A DNA stretch of 47,108 bases, from positions 113,423-160,530 of the forward strand of contig NZ_LT797700.1 in assembly GCF_900009135.1 (NCBI RefSeq). Direction: 5' to 3'. Each line of letters begins with the position of its first letter. Position 1 is the stretch's first letter. Made by a program: the position numbers and the translations under genes. Under the pieces are notes generated by a model that had not been told where the DNA came from, searched no databases, and worked only from the letters and a program-made list of their open reading frames with translations. Source of the DNA: Planktothrix sp. PCC 11201. Lineage in GTDB: Bacteria > Cyanobacteriota > Cyanobacteriia > Cyanobacteriales > Microcoleaceae. Below are positions 7,999 to 16,414 of the stretch, one piece after another.

Positions 7999-8598
7999 TT
8001 ACTTGATTTTGAGCAAATATTTTCCTTTACCTTTACTATCATAAGCATTAACAATCACTCGATAGGTTCCGGTTTTGGGTAAAGTGATCGTAATTTCAGC
8101 ATTGGAATTGGTTTGACTGATATCATCATGTTCTTGCAGTAATTCATTATCTGAATTAAACAGGGCAAGATAGGCGTCAAACTCAGAACTTTCTAATAAA
8201 ATGGTGATTTGCTGACCTTCTTTTCCTTCAAAAGTGTATTCATCATACAAACTCTTATCAGATGCTAAAACTTGATCTCCTTCTTTGAGTTCACCTTGCT
8301 TTTCTAATAATAGAGGAGCAGATGCCGGAGGGGTAGGTTTTGGAGCGGGTTCAGGACTGGGTGGAGTTGTCGGTGAGGGTGTCGGGGGTTCAGGACTGGG
8401 GGTTGTGGTGGGGGCGGGGGTTTCCTGTGGTTCAGGACTAGCTGAGGGTTGAGGATTAGGGGTTTCTTGGGCGACGACTTTTTCAAGGACTAAACCCCTC
8501 AAGGGATAGGAATTAGAAACCTTTAGAACATCGAATAATGGGGTCTGAAGCAGAGCGAATACACCCATTGTTGTTGTCCAGATTAACATTGATTGCAT
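7999..8598 (-). CDS. Secreted or envelope protein with Pro-Thr linker and one PPC domain
   Basis: This 199-residue protein has three parts. The N-terminal hydrophobic stretch (MLIWTTTMGVFALLQTPLF) may be a signal anchor. A low-complexity Pro/Thr/Ser/Glu linker spans about residues 45-95. A C-terminal PPC (bacterial pre-peptidase C-terminal) beta domain spans about 100-199 (LYDEYTFEGKEGQQITILLES, FDAYLALFNSDNELL, TGTYRVIVNAYD). PPC domains are secreted beta-sandwiches usually attached to proteases. This one closely resembles the last PPC domain of the HtrA-like protease immediately upstream (68 bases away, same strand): LYDEYTFEG, FD.YLALF, YRV.VNAYD and QYLL/KYLL are shared. A partial duplication of the protease gene is the simplest explanation. 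A structural or targeting partner of the protease is possible but unproven. Confidence 0.75.
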   Translation of the reverse strand: MQSMLIWTTTMGVFALLQTPLFDVLKVSNSYPLRGLVLEKVVAQETPNPQPSASPEPQETPAPTTTPSPEPPTPSPTTPPSPEPAPKPTPPASAPLLLEKQGELKEGDQVLASDKSLYDEYTFEGKEGQQITILLESSEFDAYLALFNSDNELLQEHDDISQTNSNAEITITLPKTGTYRVIVNAYDSKGKGKYLLKIK

Positions 8599-8666
8599 AA
8601 AAACCTCAGTATAGTGGGGAATAGGGAATAGGGGGAAACTTCGGGGTAAGTGGAATTATGGGGTCG

Positions 8667-10160
8667 CTAACGGACAGTTAATAAATACTGACCTCGACCT
8701 GTTTTATCATAAGCATTGACCACCACTCTATACCGACCTGTGGCGGGTAAAGTCACCCGAATTTCTGCGTTTTTATCAGACTGACTGGCATCATCATTTT
8801 CAGCTATTAATTTTCCCTTGGGATCAAATAATGCCAAATAGGAATCAAAATCCTGACTTTCTGAGCGAATTAAAATAGACTGTCCCTGTTTTCCTTCAAA
8901 AGTATATTCATCATACAAACTGCCATCGGATGATAAAACAGAATCCTGATTTTCTAAGACTCCTGTTTCATTTAAAATAAGTTGACCGGTTCCCGAACTG
9001 GAGGAGGATTCTGTTGCTTTCAAGCGTAAACGATAGACTCCTGCCTCTCCTGCTTCATAGGAATTGACTAATAAAAGATAAGTTCCATCCGTTGGTAAAG
9101 TGGTAACAATTTTGGCGTTTTTCTCTCCTCCCCCATCATCATCTTGGGCTAACTCCTCTCCATCTTCTGTTAACAAAATTAAATAGGAATCCACCTCGTT
9201 ACTACTCATTTCAATTGTTACCTGTTGACCCGCTTTTCCCTCAAAGGCATAAACATGATAAAAACTATTATCAACGGGTAAAACTTCATCCCCCTGTTTC
9301 AAAGTATCCGTAACTTCCGGGCCATTTAATTGAATCTGTTTGGCATTTTCCTTTTCAAACGCCGGGGTTTCCGCCGTCGGGGTGCGAGATGCCCGTCCCT
9401 CTTTCACCTCTTGCAAAAATGGCGGAACCCGGTCAACGGAAATGGCAAAACCAATACCAATATTGCCTCCGCCCTGACCCCGGGTAAAAATCGCCGTATT
9501 CACCCCAATTAATTCCCCAGCACTGTTGAGCAGGGGGCCACCGGAGTTTCCAGGATTAATTGCCGCATCGGTTTGAATTAAATTACGGTTTTGGTCTAAA
9601 CGACTAACAATTCCTACGGTTAAGGTGTTTTGGAATTGGCCAAAGGGGTTACCAATGGCAAAAGCCCGTTGACCCACTTTCACCGAATTGGGACGGGCAA
9701 TGGGAATGGTGGGTAAGTTTTGAATATTGTGAATTTTCAGCACGGCTAAATCAAGTCCGGGTTCTCCAAAGGCGATGACCTCCGCTTCTAACTTGCGGCC
9801 ATCGGCCAGGGTGACGGTGACGGTACCTCCGCCGGATACCACATGGGCGTTGGTTAACACGAAACCATCGGAACTAATAATGGTTCCACTGCCATTGGTT
9901 TTTTTGGTATCAATGGAAACCACGGCGGGACTTGCCTTTTCATAGACTTTAATATTGGTTTCTTCTTCTGTTTTATCGGCTGCCAAAATTAGGGGAGAAT
10001 CAAAGCCGTAATTAGAGATTAAATCCTTAGAAGGAAGGGAGGATGGGGGGACAGGAGAAATTGTTTTTGAGAGGTTGGCATTGGCAACCGGAACATGAAT
10101 TAAGGCTCCAATGGTCAACAGTCCAAATGTTGTTAATCGCAAAGATAAAAAATTCATCAA
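8667..10160 (-). CDS. HtrA/Deg-like trypsin-family serine protease with two PPC domains, no PDZ
   Basis: At 497 residues this has a signal peptide at 1-28 (hydrophobic core, ending VPVANA) and a trypsin-like domain at about 70-265. The catalytic triad is visible: His106 in TNAHVV, Asp137 in GLDLAVLK and Ser206 in NPGNSGGPL. These are the motifs of bacterial HtrA/DegP/HhoA proteases of the periplasm or lumen. Usual family members carry one or two PDZ domains after the protease. Here there are two PPC domains instead (about 285-380 and 395-497; both have VDSYLILL or FDSYLALF, and YRLRLK or YLLTVR ends). The second is very similar to the single PPC of the neighbouring downstream gene. Export to periplasm, thylakoid lumen or outside is expected. 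PPC domains are often cleaved off in secreted proteases, so they may control activity or localisation; this is inference. Confidence 0.9.
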   Translation of the reverse strand: MMNFLSLRLTTFGLLTIGALIHVPVANANLSKTISPVPPSSLPSKDLISNYGFDSPLILAADKTEEETNIKVYEKASPAVVSIDTKKTNGSGTIISSDGFVLTNAHVVSGGGTVTVTLADGRKLEAEVIAFGEPGLDLAVLKIHNIQNLPTIPIARPNSVKVGQRAFAIGNPFGQFQNTLTVGIVSRLDQNRNLIQTDAAINPGNSGGPLLNSAGELIGVNTAIFTRGQGGGNIGIGFAISVDRVPPFLQEVKEGRASRTPTAETPAFEKENAKQIQLNGPEVTDTLKQGDEVLPVDNSFYHVYAFEGKAGQQVTIEMSSNEVDSYLILLTEDGEELAQDDDGGGEKNAKIVTTLPTDGTYLLLVNSYEAGEAGVYRLRLKATESSSSSGTGQLILNETGVLENQDSVLSSDGSLYDEYTFEGKQGQSILIRSESQDFDSYLALFDPKGKLIAENDDASQSDKNAEIRVTLPATGRYRVVVNAYDKTGRGQYLLTVR

Positions 10161-10537
10161 TTCAGTTCTACTAGATATCCCACCTAAAGTTTAATCAATT
10201 GAGAGGCTCTGGTGGCATCTCCAAGGGGAAGCGGGGCAGGTCTACCGCTTCAGTTGTAGATTTAATCAACAGTTTACCCAAAGGACACAAGAATTAATCC
10301 CTGGCTTTCCTCGCACCTCAACTTCTGATTTTAACGGTTGTTGGGGGAGAATGGGTAATCACCCCAGAATTCATTCGTTCATCAATTCACTCTCACACTA
10401 CTAACTAATAACCAATAACTACTAACTAATAATTGCCAACTGCTAACTGTTAACTGATTTCCGGTACGGGCGGGTTCTTTTAGATCTTTGTTAATCACTT
10501 AAATCTCGATGAACCCGCCCCTACAAATAATTACTAA
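10161..10537. other. Gene-free gap with simple repeats and an inverted repeat
   Basis: These 377 bases lie between the protease start and the kinase stop, both on the minus strand. No plausible gene was seen. The part 10397-10456 is low-complexity: a 15-base word (10397-10411) recurs exactly at 10418-10432, followed by degenerate CTAACTG words. The inverted repeat at 10464-10524 is listed separately. The promoter of the protease should lie in about 10165-10260, but I could not identify its boxes. Confidence 0.6.
10464..10524. repeat. GGGCGGGTTC inverted-repeat element
   Basis: GTACGGGCGGGTTC (10464-10477) and GAACCCGCCCCTAC (10511-10524) are inverted 14-base arms with one mismatch, around a 33-base AT-rich centre. 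The GC-rich arms stand out from the AT-rich surroundings. The element starts 14 bases downstream of the hybrid kinase stop (10538, minus strand), so it may act as its transcript end. The sequence resembles a known type of dispersed palindrome in cyanobacteria. Confidence 0.65.
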
Positions 10538-12400
10538 CTAAACTAAATAACCCAATTTATTCAACAATTCATCGGGTTTAATGGGTTTGACTAAACAATC
10601 ATAATTTTCTAAATTTTTATAAAGTTTAGATTCGGGACAGGAACTTTCATGGGTTAATGCTAGAATTTTAATCTTTTGGGTCTCGGGTTTATCCTGAAGT
10701 TGATTCAGAATTTCATAGCTGATTTGTCCGGCTAAATGGAGGTTAATAATCACAGCATCCGGTTGTAACAATTTAATTTGCTGCCCGGCGGTAAATCCTT
10801 CAATTAACCAAACCACTTGATATCCGGCTGCGGTTAATAAATCACAAATTAAAGTCGCTGTTTCTTCATCATTTTCAATTAAAACACACTTGCGATGGGG
10901 AAAATTAAGATAAACCGAAGGGAGGGAAGTTTTTAAGGGTGATGGGGCAATTTCATCCTGGGAGAGTTTAGAATTTAGGGGTAAAGATGGTAAATAGACG
11001 GTAAAGATAGAACCTACTCCCACCTGGGATTGAAATTGAATCACTCCTCCATGTAATTCTACTAATTGTTTAGTTAAAGCCAAACCTAAACCCGCGCCTC
11101 CATACTGACGGTCATAGCTCGAATTTAACTGTTGAAATTTCTCAAATAGCAGGGATTTTTGATCATCAGGAATACCGATTCCGGTATCTTTAACTTGCAA
11201 AATCACTGTATTCTGATCAACTCTGATTTTTAGGGTGACTTTTCCTCCATTTGGTGTAAACTTTATAGCATTTTCTAATAAACTAAATAAAATTTGTAGA
11301 ATCCGGTTATAGTCTCCAGTAAACAAGTTGTGATTGGATTTAATTTGCGGCTCATTAATGAGTTCAATTTGACGGTTTTTAGCTTTTTCTTGGAAAGTTT
11401 TGATCACTTGATTAGCTAATTTTGATAAAGAAAATTCACTAATTTGGAGAACTGTTTTTCCAGCTTCTACTTGAGATAAATCCAAAATATCATTAATCAG
11501 TTCTAGTAATTTTTCTCCACTATCATGAATTGTTTTTAAATACCCCCGTTGCTTATCAGGGGACAGTTGCTTCTCGACTTGTTTTTCCCCCGAATAGCGT
11601 AATAAAGTGGCTGAAATTCCAATCACACAGGTTAAGGGCGTTCGCAATTCATGACTCATAGTCGCTAAAAATTGGTTTTTAGCTACGTTTGCAGATTGCG
11701 CCCCTAATAAGGCATCATGGAGGGCTTCGGTTCGTTCTAGGACTCGTTGTTCTAGGGTTTGTTTTTGTTGTTGAACTTGGGCATAAAGTTCGGCTTGATG
11801 AATTGCAATGGATAAATGTTGGGTAATTTGATTTAAAAACCTTTTTTCTATGGTTTTCCACTGACGTTGTTCTAAACATTGGTGAGCAATTAATAACCCC
11901 CATAGTTCCTGTTGAACCACAATCGGAAGCACTAATATTGATTGGACTTGAAATTGTTTTAAAAATTCAATAAAACAGGGGGAATTATTATAATTATCCT
12001 CAATATCAGAAACGGACTGAATAAAACCGTGATAATATTTATCCTGAAGATTACAGCCATACTTTAAACAATCTTGCTCCTCAGATGTATTTAAAACAGA
12101 AATAATTTGATCAGAAGAACGAGCTTCATAAGTTACTTTTCCAAAGAAACAGTCTAAATTTAATTTTTGAATAAAATCGGGCTGTTTTTCCTGGTCACAA
12201 TCACTTGTATAATCCTCTAATTCTAATGGCTGTTTGATATTGAATTGATAAATTATCAATCTATCTACTAATAAAAATTGACGCAACTGTTCAACCGCCG
12301 TTGATAAAATTACCGATAAATCTAAACTCTGACGAATCTGAGTCGTAACTTGATTTAAGAGTCGCTCTTGTTGCAGTTGCTGATATAAAATATCGTCCAC
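10538..12400 (-). CDS. Hybrid histidine kinase: CBCR-like GAF, HisKA, HATPase, pseudo-receiver
   Basis: This 620-residue soluble protein has a GAF domain at about 15-205. Its second half (VSDIEDNYNNSPCFIEFLKQ, then FQVQSILVLPI and ELWGLLIAHQC) lines up with the chromophore pocket of cyanobacteriochromes (DI..xxxSxCHIELLEQFQV). Cys142 is at the bilin-cysteine position, but the following His is Phe. A coiled coil leads to HisKA with phosphoacceptor His250 ([10 protein letters not shown]). HATPase motifs follow (LLENAIKFT, DTGIGIP, GAGLGLALTK). The C-terminal receiver (about 505-620) keeps the Lys (CLVKPIK) and a Thr (LALTH), but the phosphoacceptor Asp is Asn553 (AVIINLHL). So the kinase core looks intact while the receiver should not be phosphorylated. 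It is divergent from the CBS-like protein at 12552, about 150 bases apart. Confidence 0.88.
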   Translation of the reverse strand: MDDILYQQLQQERLLNQVTTQIRQSLDLSVILSTAVEQLRQFLLVDRLIIYQFNIKQPLELEDYTSDCDQEKQPDFIQKLNLDCFFGKVTYEARSSDQIISVLNTSEEQDCLKYGCNLQDKYYHGFIQSVSDIEDNYNNSPCFIEFLKQFQVQSILVLPIVVQQELWGLLIAHQCLEQRQWKTIEKRFLNQITQHLSIAIHQAELYAQVQQQKQTLEQRVLERTEALHDALLGAQSANVAKNQFLATMSHELRTPLTCVIGISATLLRYSGEKQVEKQLSPDKQRGYLKTIHDSGEKLLELINDILDLSQVEAGKTVLQISEFSLSKLANQVIKTFQEKAKNRQIELINEPQIKSNHNLFTGDYNRILQILFSLLENAIKFTPNGGKVTLKIRVDQNTVILQVKDTGIGIPDDQKSLLFEKFQQLNSSYDRQYGGAGLGLALTKQLVELHGGVIQFQSQVGVGSIFTVYLPSLPLNSKLSQDEIAPSPLKTSLPSVYLNFPHRKCVLIENDEETATLICDLLTAAGYQVVWLIEGFTAGQQIKLLQPDAVIINLHLAGQISYEILNQLQDKPETQKIKILALTHESSCPESKLYKNLENYDCLVKPIKPDELLNKLGYLV

Positions 12401-12480
12401 AGGCTTATAGAACCGTTACTCTAAAGAATAGGGGAGGAGGAAAAAAGCCGTAGCTATTAACGAGTTTGTGGCTGCTGAAC

Positions 12481-12512
12481 TTGACAAAATAATCCAATGT
12501 GATCAATATGAT
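12481..12512 (+). promoter_or_regulatory. Possible promoter for the CBS-like gene
   Basis: TTGACA (12481-12486) matches the -35 consensus exactly. TATGAT (12507-12512) is a good -10 but the spacer is 20 bases, longer than usual; CAATAT at 12504 would give 17 bases but a weaker box. The start codon follows 40 bases later. It lies in the divergent gap between the hybrid kinase and the CBS-like gene. Confidence 0.3.
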
Positions 12513-12551
12513 CTTAGAATCACCCTTGTTTGCGCCAAACCGCTAAAGTGA

Positions 12552-13829
12552 ATGAGCAGCCCATCTTCCATAACTTTTGATTCTACCTTAGCTTCTGTCC
12601 TTTCTCATGATTTTCGAGTCAGTTCTACTACTTTAGGAAAAGTTGTTGCTCAGAACTTCGCACAAAACCCTAATTTACCCGGAGTAATCGTCATGGATGA
12701 AACTCGTTTCTTAGGAATGATTTCACGAGCAAAGTTTCGAGAACAAATGAACACCCCACAGCGGGAAAATCTTTATTTTAACAGTCCTATTCGAGTGCTT
12801 CTTGACTATCTCAGAACTCCCCCTTTATTATTAGATCAGAATTCTAAAATAGCAGATGCTGTTAATAGTGCATTAAATCGATCTAAAGAATTAATTTATG
12901 AGCCGATTGTGATTGTTTCTGGACATACAATTTTTCGGATTATTGATGTGCAAGTGCTGTTATTAGCTCAAAATCAACTGTTAAATCATGCTCAGAATAT
13001 TATTCGACAACAACAATCTCAAATTCGACAATCTTTTGATATTATCAAAAACGAAAAAAACAAAGTTAAAAAATGCAGTAAATATTATCAAAATAAACAA
13101 GAAATAATCAAGAAAAATTATGAGGATTTTTTAAAAGTCAAACAACAGGAAATTTTTGAAACCGCCAAAAAAATTACTGAGATTAATGAAGATTTTTTGC
13201 AAATTAGTCAGCTAGTTATTAAGGAAACAAACAAATCTTTTAATGAAATTGTTGTCAATACTAATTCCATTAATTCTAATACCGATTACATCCAAGAGAT
13301 CAGCACGTCTATTGCTCATGATTTAGACTCGATGCACTCCGCTTGTAATTTAAGTAGTAAAATTCTCCAACAAATTCGTCATTTGGCTGTCAAAGGATCG
13401 ATTGTCGCTTATCAATCCCAATCTACACCCCAAGGATTTAATCAAATTAATACAGAAATCAATCAAATGCTGAATCAAATTTTAAATATTAATCAGCAGA
13501 TCAATAAGATGGCTAATCATTTTAAATTTCATGTTCATAAACTCCAAGATATTGCTCAAAATCAGTCTGGTATTTCTCGCTCGGTTTCCTTGCAGTTAGA
13601 ACGAGTGGAAATGGTGATGAAGGAATTAAAACACCTCATTGGTAATTATAATCCTAATTTGATTGTTTTAATTGTAGAACAAGCTAAAGATATTAGTCCT
13701 GAGTTGACTCAATTTTTCGATTATACTCCTGGGAAAGAAATAAATTCAGACTCCAATAGTCAAAGTTTAATTAAGTTAATTGAACAAACTTTAAAACACC
13801 GGAATGATTCTCCCCCGCCTGAATCTTAA
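12552..13829 (+). CDS. CBS-like sensory protein with long coiled coil (degenerate chemoreceptor-like)
   Basis: Residues about 10-145 match a CBS-pair-like sensory module common in cyanobacterial signalling proteins (PGVIVMDETRFLGMISRAKF; PIRVLLDYLRTPPLLLD; LIYEPIVIVSG; IDVQVLLLAQNQLL). From about 145 to 385 the chain is highly charged, Gln/Asn/Lys-rich and predicted coiled coil. Near residues 275-310 the stretch IRHLAVKGSIVAYQSQSTPQ followed by GFNQINTEINQML is reminiscent of the hairpin tip of methyl-accepting chemotaxis proteins (I..IA....A..A...GFA.I..EI), but most tip residues are replaced. There is no membrane segment and no catalytic domain. It is divergent from the hybrid kinase at 10538, so it may work in the same signalling route; this is inference. 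It is convergent with sbcD, with stops 5 bases apart. Confidence 0.65.
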   Translation: MSSPSSITFDSTLASVLSHDFRVSSTTLGKVVAQNFAQNPNLPGVIVMDETRFLGMISRAKFREQMNTPQRENLYFNSPIRVLLDYLRTPPLLLDQNSKIADAVNSALNRSKELIYEPIVIVSGHTIFRIIDVQVLLLAQNQLLNHAQNIIRQQQSQIRQSFDIIKNEKNKVKKCSKYYQNKQEIIKKNYEDFLKVKQQEIFETAKKITEINEDFLQISQLVIKETNKSFNEIVVNTNSINSNTDYIQEISTSIAHDLDSMHSACNLSSKILQQIRHLAVKGSIVAYQSQSTPQGFNQINTEINQMLNQILNINQQINKMANHFKFHVHKLQDIAQNQSGISRSVSLQLERVEMVMKELKHLIGNYNPNLIVLIVEQAKDISPELTQFFDYTPGKEINSDSNSQSLIKLIEQTLKHRNDSPPPES

Positions 13830-13834
13830 TTCTA

Positions 13835-15055
13835 TTATTCTCCCGCTAATAGCAGTTGAGCCGCTTCGATCATTTCGGTTTGAAGTCCTAGTAAATCTTC
13901 CCGACTGGTTAAATAGGTTTTCAGTGCATCCAGGGGATCAATACTACTTCCAGAATCCAATTCTGGCAAACGGGGTCGTGCTAATTGGCTAACTAATTCG
14001 GGTTTAATAGTGTAGCTATGGGCGGCACTCAAAAGCTGGTGTAATTCTGTATTATTAACGGAATCTAATTGGTCGGAACGCAGTTGATAAATTAACCTAA
14101 CAACTGCGTCTTGGATGTGATTTTTTTCAATCACTTTAATTAAGGTTTGGAGAGGATCATCAGATTTAGAAATATCTACTTTAATCGTACAAAAAGATCG
14201 CACAGGTAACGCACAGAATTGCCATTTAACTTGACCTTTTTCGACTTCAACTAAAACAAATCCTTTGTCTTCTTTTTCTTCACTAAAATCCACTCGCTCA
14301 ATACTTCCCGGATAAATAACAGGGGGATCATTAGTCCGATTCAGATTTTGATGTTTATGGACATGACCTAGGGCAACATAATCAAAACAAGAGCGGGTTA
14401 ACAAGGACAGGGGAATATTAAATCCTTTACCAACAGCCAAAAACCGTTCCGCTCCTAAATTGGCTTTATCTGCCATCAAATGCCCTAATAAAATAGTGGG
14501 TGATTCGGGGTCTAACTGCCGAATTTCTCCCTCTAAAACGACGGTTAAACGCTCAATTAAGAGTTGATTTACTGCTTCTAAAGAGAGTCCTTCGGTTTCA
14601 GGACGAGTTAATAAAGTTGACCGAGTTAACCAAGGTAAAGTAATAACTTGAATTGCGCCGTTGCGGGTTGGAATGGTATGGGTTGCTAAACTATCCCCAA
14701 CTACAAAACCGGGAACTCCTAAAGTTCGATAAATCCCTAAACTGGCTCCTCCTTGTCCCTGGGAATGTTGATCGTGATTTCCTACTAATAAAACCGTGGG
14801 AATTTCTGCATCGACTAACCGTCGAAATTGAGCGGCAAAAGCCTGTTTAACATAGGGGGCGGGAGTCGCGTCAGGAAAGGCATCTCCGCCAAATAAGACT
14901 AAATCCACGGGTTCTGCGATCGCTCGATCAATACAACGCCCCAAGGTGGCGGTAAAGTCCTCTAAGCGAGTATTTAAGCCAGTTTCAGGATTGATTTGTC
15001 CATGGGAAAAACCACTTCCCAAATGAATATCCGAAAGATGCAATATTTTAATCAT
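13835..15055 (-). CDS. sbcD: SbcD-like DNA repair exonuclease subunit (calcineurin-type phosphoesterase)
   Basis: This 406-residue protein shows all metallophosphoesterase motifs in order: LSDIHLG (residues 7-13), LFGGDAFPD, VGNHDQHSQG, a GHLM block, and GHVHKHQ. These residues bind two metal ions in the SbcD/Mre11 family, the nuclease subunit of the SbcCD complex that opens hairpins and processes DNA ends. PGSIERVDFSEEKEDKGFVLVEV is the capping-domain stretch also seen in SbcD. The partner ATPase gene sbcC is not adjacent. It is convergent with the CBS-like gene (5-base gap) and divergent from the HD-domain gene. The start ATG is at 15053-15055. Confidence 0.85.
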   Translation of the reverse strand: MIKILHLSDIHLGSGFSHGQINPETGLNTRLEDFTATLGRCIDRAIAEPVDLVLFGGDAFPDATPAPYVKQAFAAQFRRLVDAEIPTVLLVGNHDQHSQGQGGASLGIYRTLGVPGFVVGDSLATHTIPTRNGAIQVITLPWLTRSTLLTRPETEGLSLEAVNQLLIERLTVVLEGEIRQLDPESPTILLGHLMADKANLGAERFLAVGKGFNIPLSLLTRSCFDYVALGHVHKHQNLNRTNDPPVIYPGSIERVDFSEEKEDKGFVLVEVEKGQVKWQFCALPVRSFCTIKVDISKSDDPLQTLIKVIEKNHIQDAVVRLIYQLRSDQLDSVNNTELHQLLSAAHSYTIKPELVSQLARPRLPELDSGSSIDPLDALKTYLTSREDLLGLQTEMIEAAQLLLAGE

Positions 15056-15123
15056 TACTGAGTTTACTAAAGTTTATTAATTATAGTATAATTAGTATGT
15101 TGGCAAACAATTAAGGAAAAGTG

Positions 15124-15663
15124 ATGGCAATTCAAGAACGTATTCCTTTGTTGGAACAAATCCTTGATCAGTGGCAAGGGACGATAGGAAGTCAATATCA
15201 ACCCTATAAAAACCATGTCTATCGAGTGGTTAATTTTTGCCTAATACTACATCAATCTACGCAAGATGATCAGGAAAAGTTCGTGATTGCTGGTTGTTTT
15301 CATGATATTGGAATATGGACAGATAATACGGTCGATTATTTGGAGCCTTCTATAGAGGTAGCTAAAAAATATTTGCAGGATAATGGCAAAGAACAGTGGT
15401 CAAAGGAAATTGAGTTGATGATCGATCAACACCATAAAATTAGAAGATATCCAGATAGTAAATATCCTTTAGTTGAAGTATTTAGAAAAGCGGACTGGAT
15501 TGATGTATCAATGGGGATAAGATCATTTGATCTATCAAAGAATGATATTCAAAAAGTCTTAGATACATTTCCCAACCTGGGATTTCATAAAAATCTGCTA
15601 AATCTTGGAAAGACAGAATTATTAGCCCATCGGCGAAATCCTTTACCCATGATCAAATGGTAG
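15124..15663 (+). CDS. HD-domain phosphohydrolase-like protein
   Basis: This 179-residue protein has HD-superfamily metal ligands in the right order: His in YKNHVYRVVNF, the HD pair in AGCFHDIGIWT, His in IDQHHKIRRYP, and a final Asp in FRKADWIDVSMG. HD proteins of this compact type hydrolyse phosphate esters of nucleotides; the substrate cannot be told. A GTG at 15121 directly precedes the ATG at 15124. I chose the ATG because AAGGA (15113-15117) is then 6 bases upstream, a better spacing than 3. It is divergent from sbcD; the 65-base AT-rich gap must hold both promoters. A membrane coiled-coil protein follows on the same strand. Confidence 0.78.
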   Translation: MAIQERIPLLEQILDQWQGTIGSQYQPYKNHVYRVVNFCLILHQSTQDDQEKFVIAGCFHDIGIWTDNTVDYLEPSIEVAKKYLQDNGKEQWSKEIELMIDQHHKIRRYPDSKYPLVEVFRKADWIDVSMGIRSFDLSKNDIQKVLDTFPNLGFHKNLLNLGKTELLAHRRNPLPMIKW

Positions 15664-15744
15664 GGTGAAAATGATTCAATTGCTTTCCTAGTCTCAACTT
15701 CTCTGGCTCCTAGCCCCTTGAATTTAATACTTAATACAAATAAT

Positions 15745-16389
15745 ATGTTTAATAAAAAGCAATGGCCGGAACTCGTCGAATTAATTTTTATTATTGCGGC
15801 AATTATCGGTTCCTTTGGTCTGCTCACCGGACAATCAATCACCTATGCAGCGATTCCGGGTGCCTTCGCCCTGGGATTAAATTGGCTCAATCGTCAATTA
15901 TTAGCCCAACAAATTCGGAAAAATAGTGCGACAAATAAAAGTTTAACTCAGCAACATCAAGCTGATTTAGATCAACTCATGGATCAGTTACAGAAAACTA
16001 TCTCTACTTTGAATATATCTTCGGGACTGGCAATTAATCCCAATCCTCAATTAGCTCAAGAATTGCAATCTTTAATGGCGGTGATTCAAAATCTTTTAGA
16101 ACGTCAAAATCTATTAGAAAAAACATTAAGCATGATGCAATCGGAGTTAGAAATTGTTGTGCAAGCGTTCCAAAAACGGCCGGAGTTAGACCAGATTAAT
16201 AGTTTAACCCATGTGATTGTGGATCTGCAACAATTTATTAATCAATTACCCCAATGGGGAAATTTACAACAACATCAAATGAATGAACTACATCAAAAGG
16301 TGGAACAATCTTTGGAAAAACTATCGACAGAAATAGACAATATTCCGAATCAAATTGAACAAGAAGTTAAACGACAGGTTAATCTCTAA
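15745..16389 (+). CDS. Membrane-anchored coiled-coil protein of unknown function
   Basis: The likely start is ATG 15745 (MFNKKQWPELVELIF); an in-frame TTG at 15718 would add nine residues. Two hydrophobic segments follow at once (LIFIIAAIIGSFGLLTG and ITYAAIPGAFALGLNWL, about residues 11-48), giving an N-terminal hairpin in the membrane. The remaining 165 residues are soluble, Gln/Leu/Asn-rich and have heptad patterns of a long coiled coil (LDQLMDQLQKTISTL; LLERQNLLEKTLSMMQSEL; LHQKVEQSLEKLSTEI). I do not recognise the family. Cyanobacteria have many such short membrane coiled-coil proteins. It is convergent with the Rpn-type gene, with stops 25 bases apart. Confidence 0.6.
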   Translation: MFNKKQWPELVELIFIIAAIIGSFGLLTGQSITYAAIPGAFALGLNWLNRQLLAQQIRKNSATNKSLTQQHQADLDQLMDQLQKTISTLNISSGLAINPNPQLAQELQSLMAVIQNLLERQNLLEKTLSMMQSELEIVVQAFQKRPELDQINSLTHVIVDLQQFINQLPQWGNLQQHQMNELHQKVEQSLEKLSTEIDNIPNQIEQEVKRQVNL

Positions 16390-16414
16390 TAAATTAACCT
16401 GATCTCACTCATGT

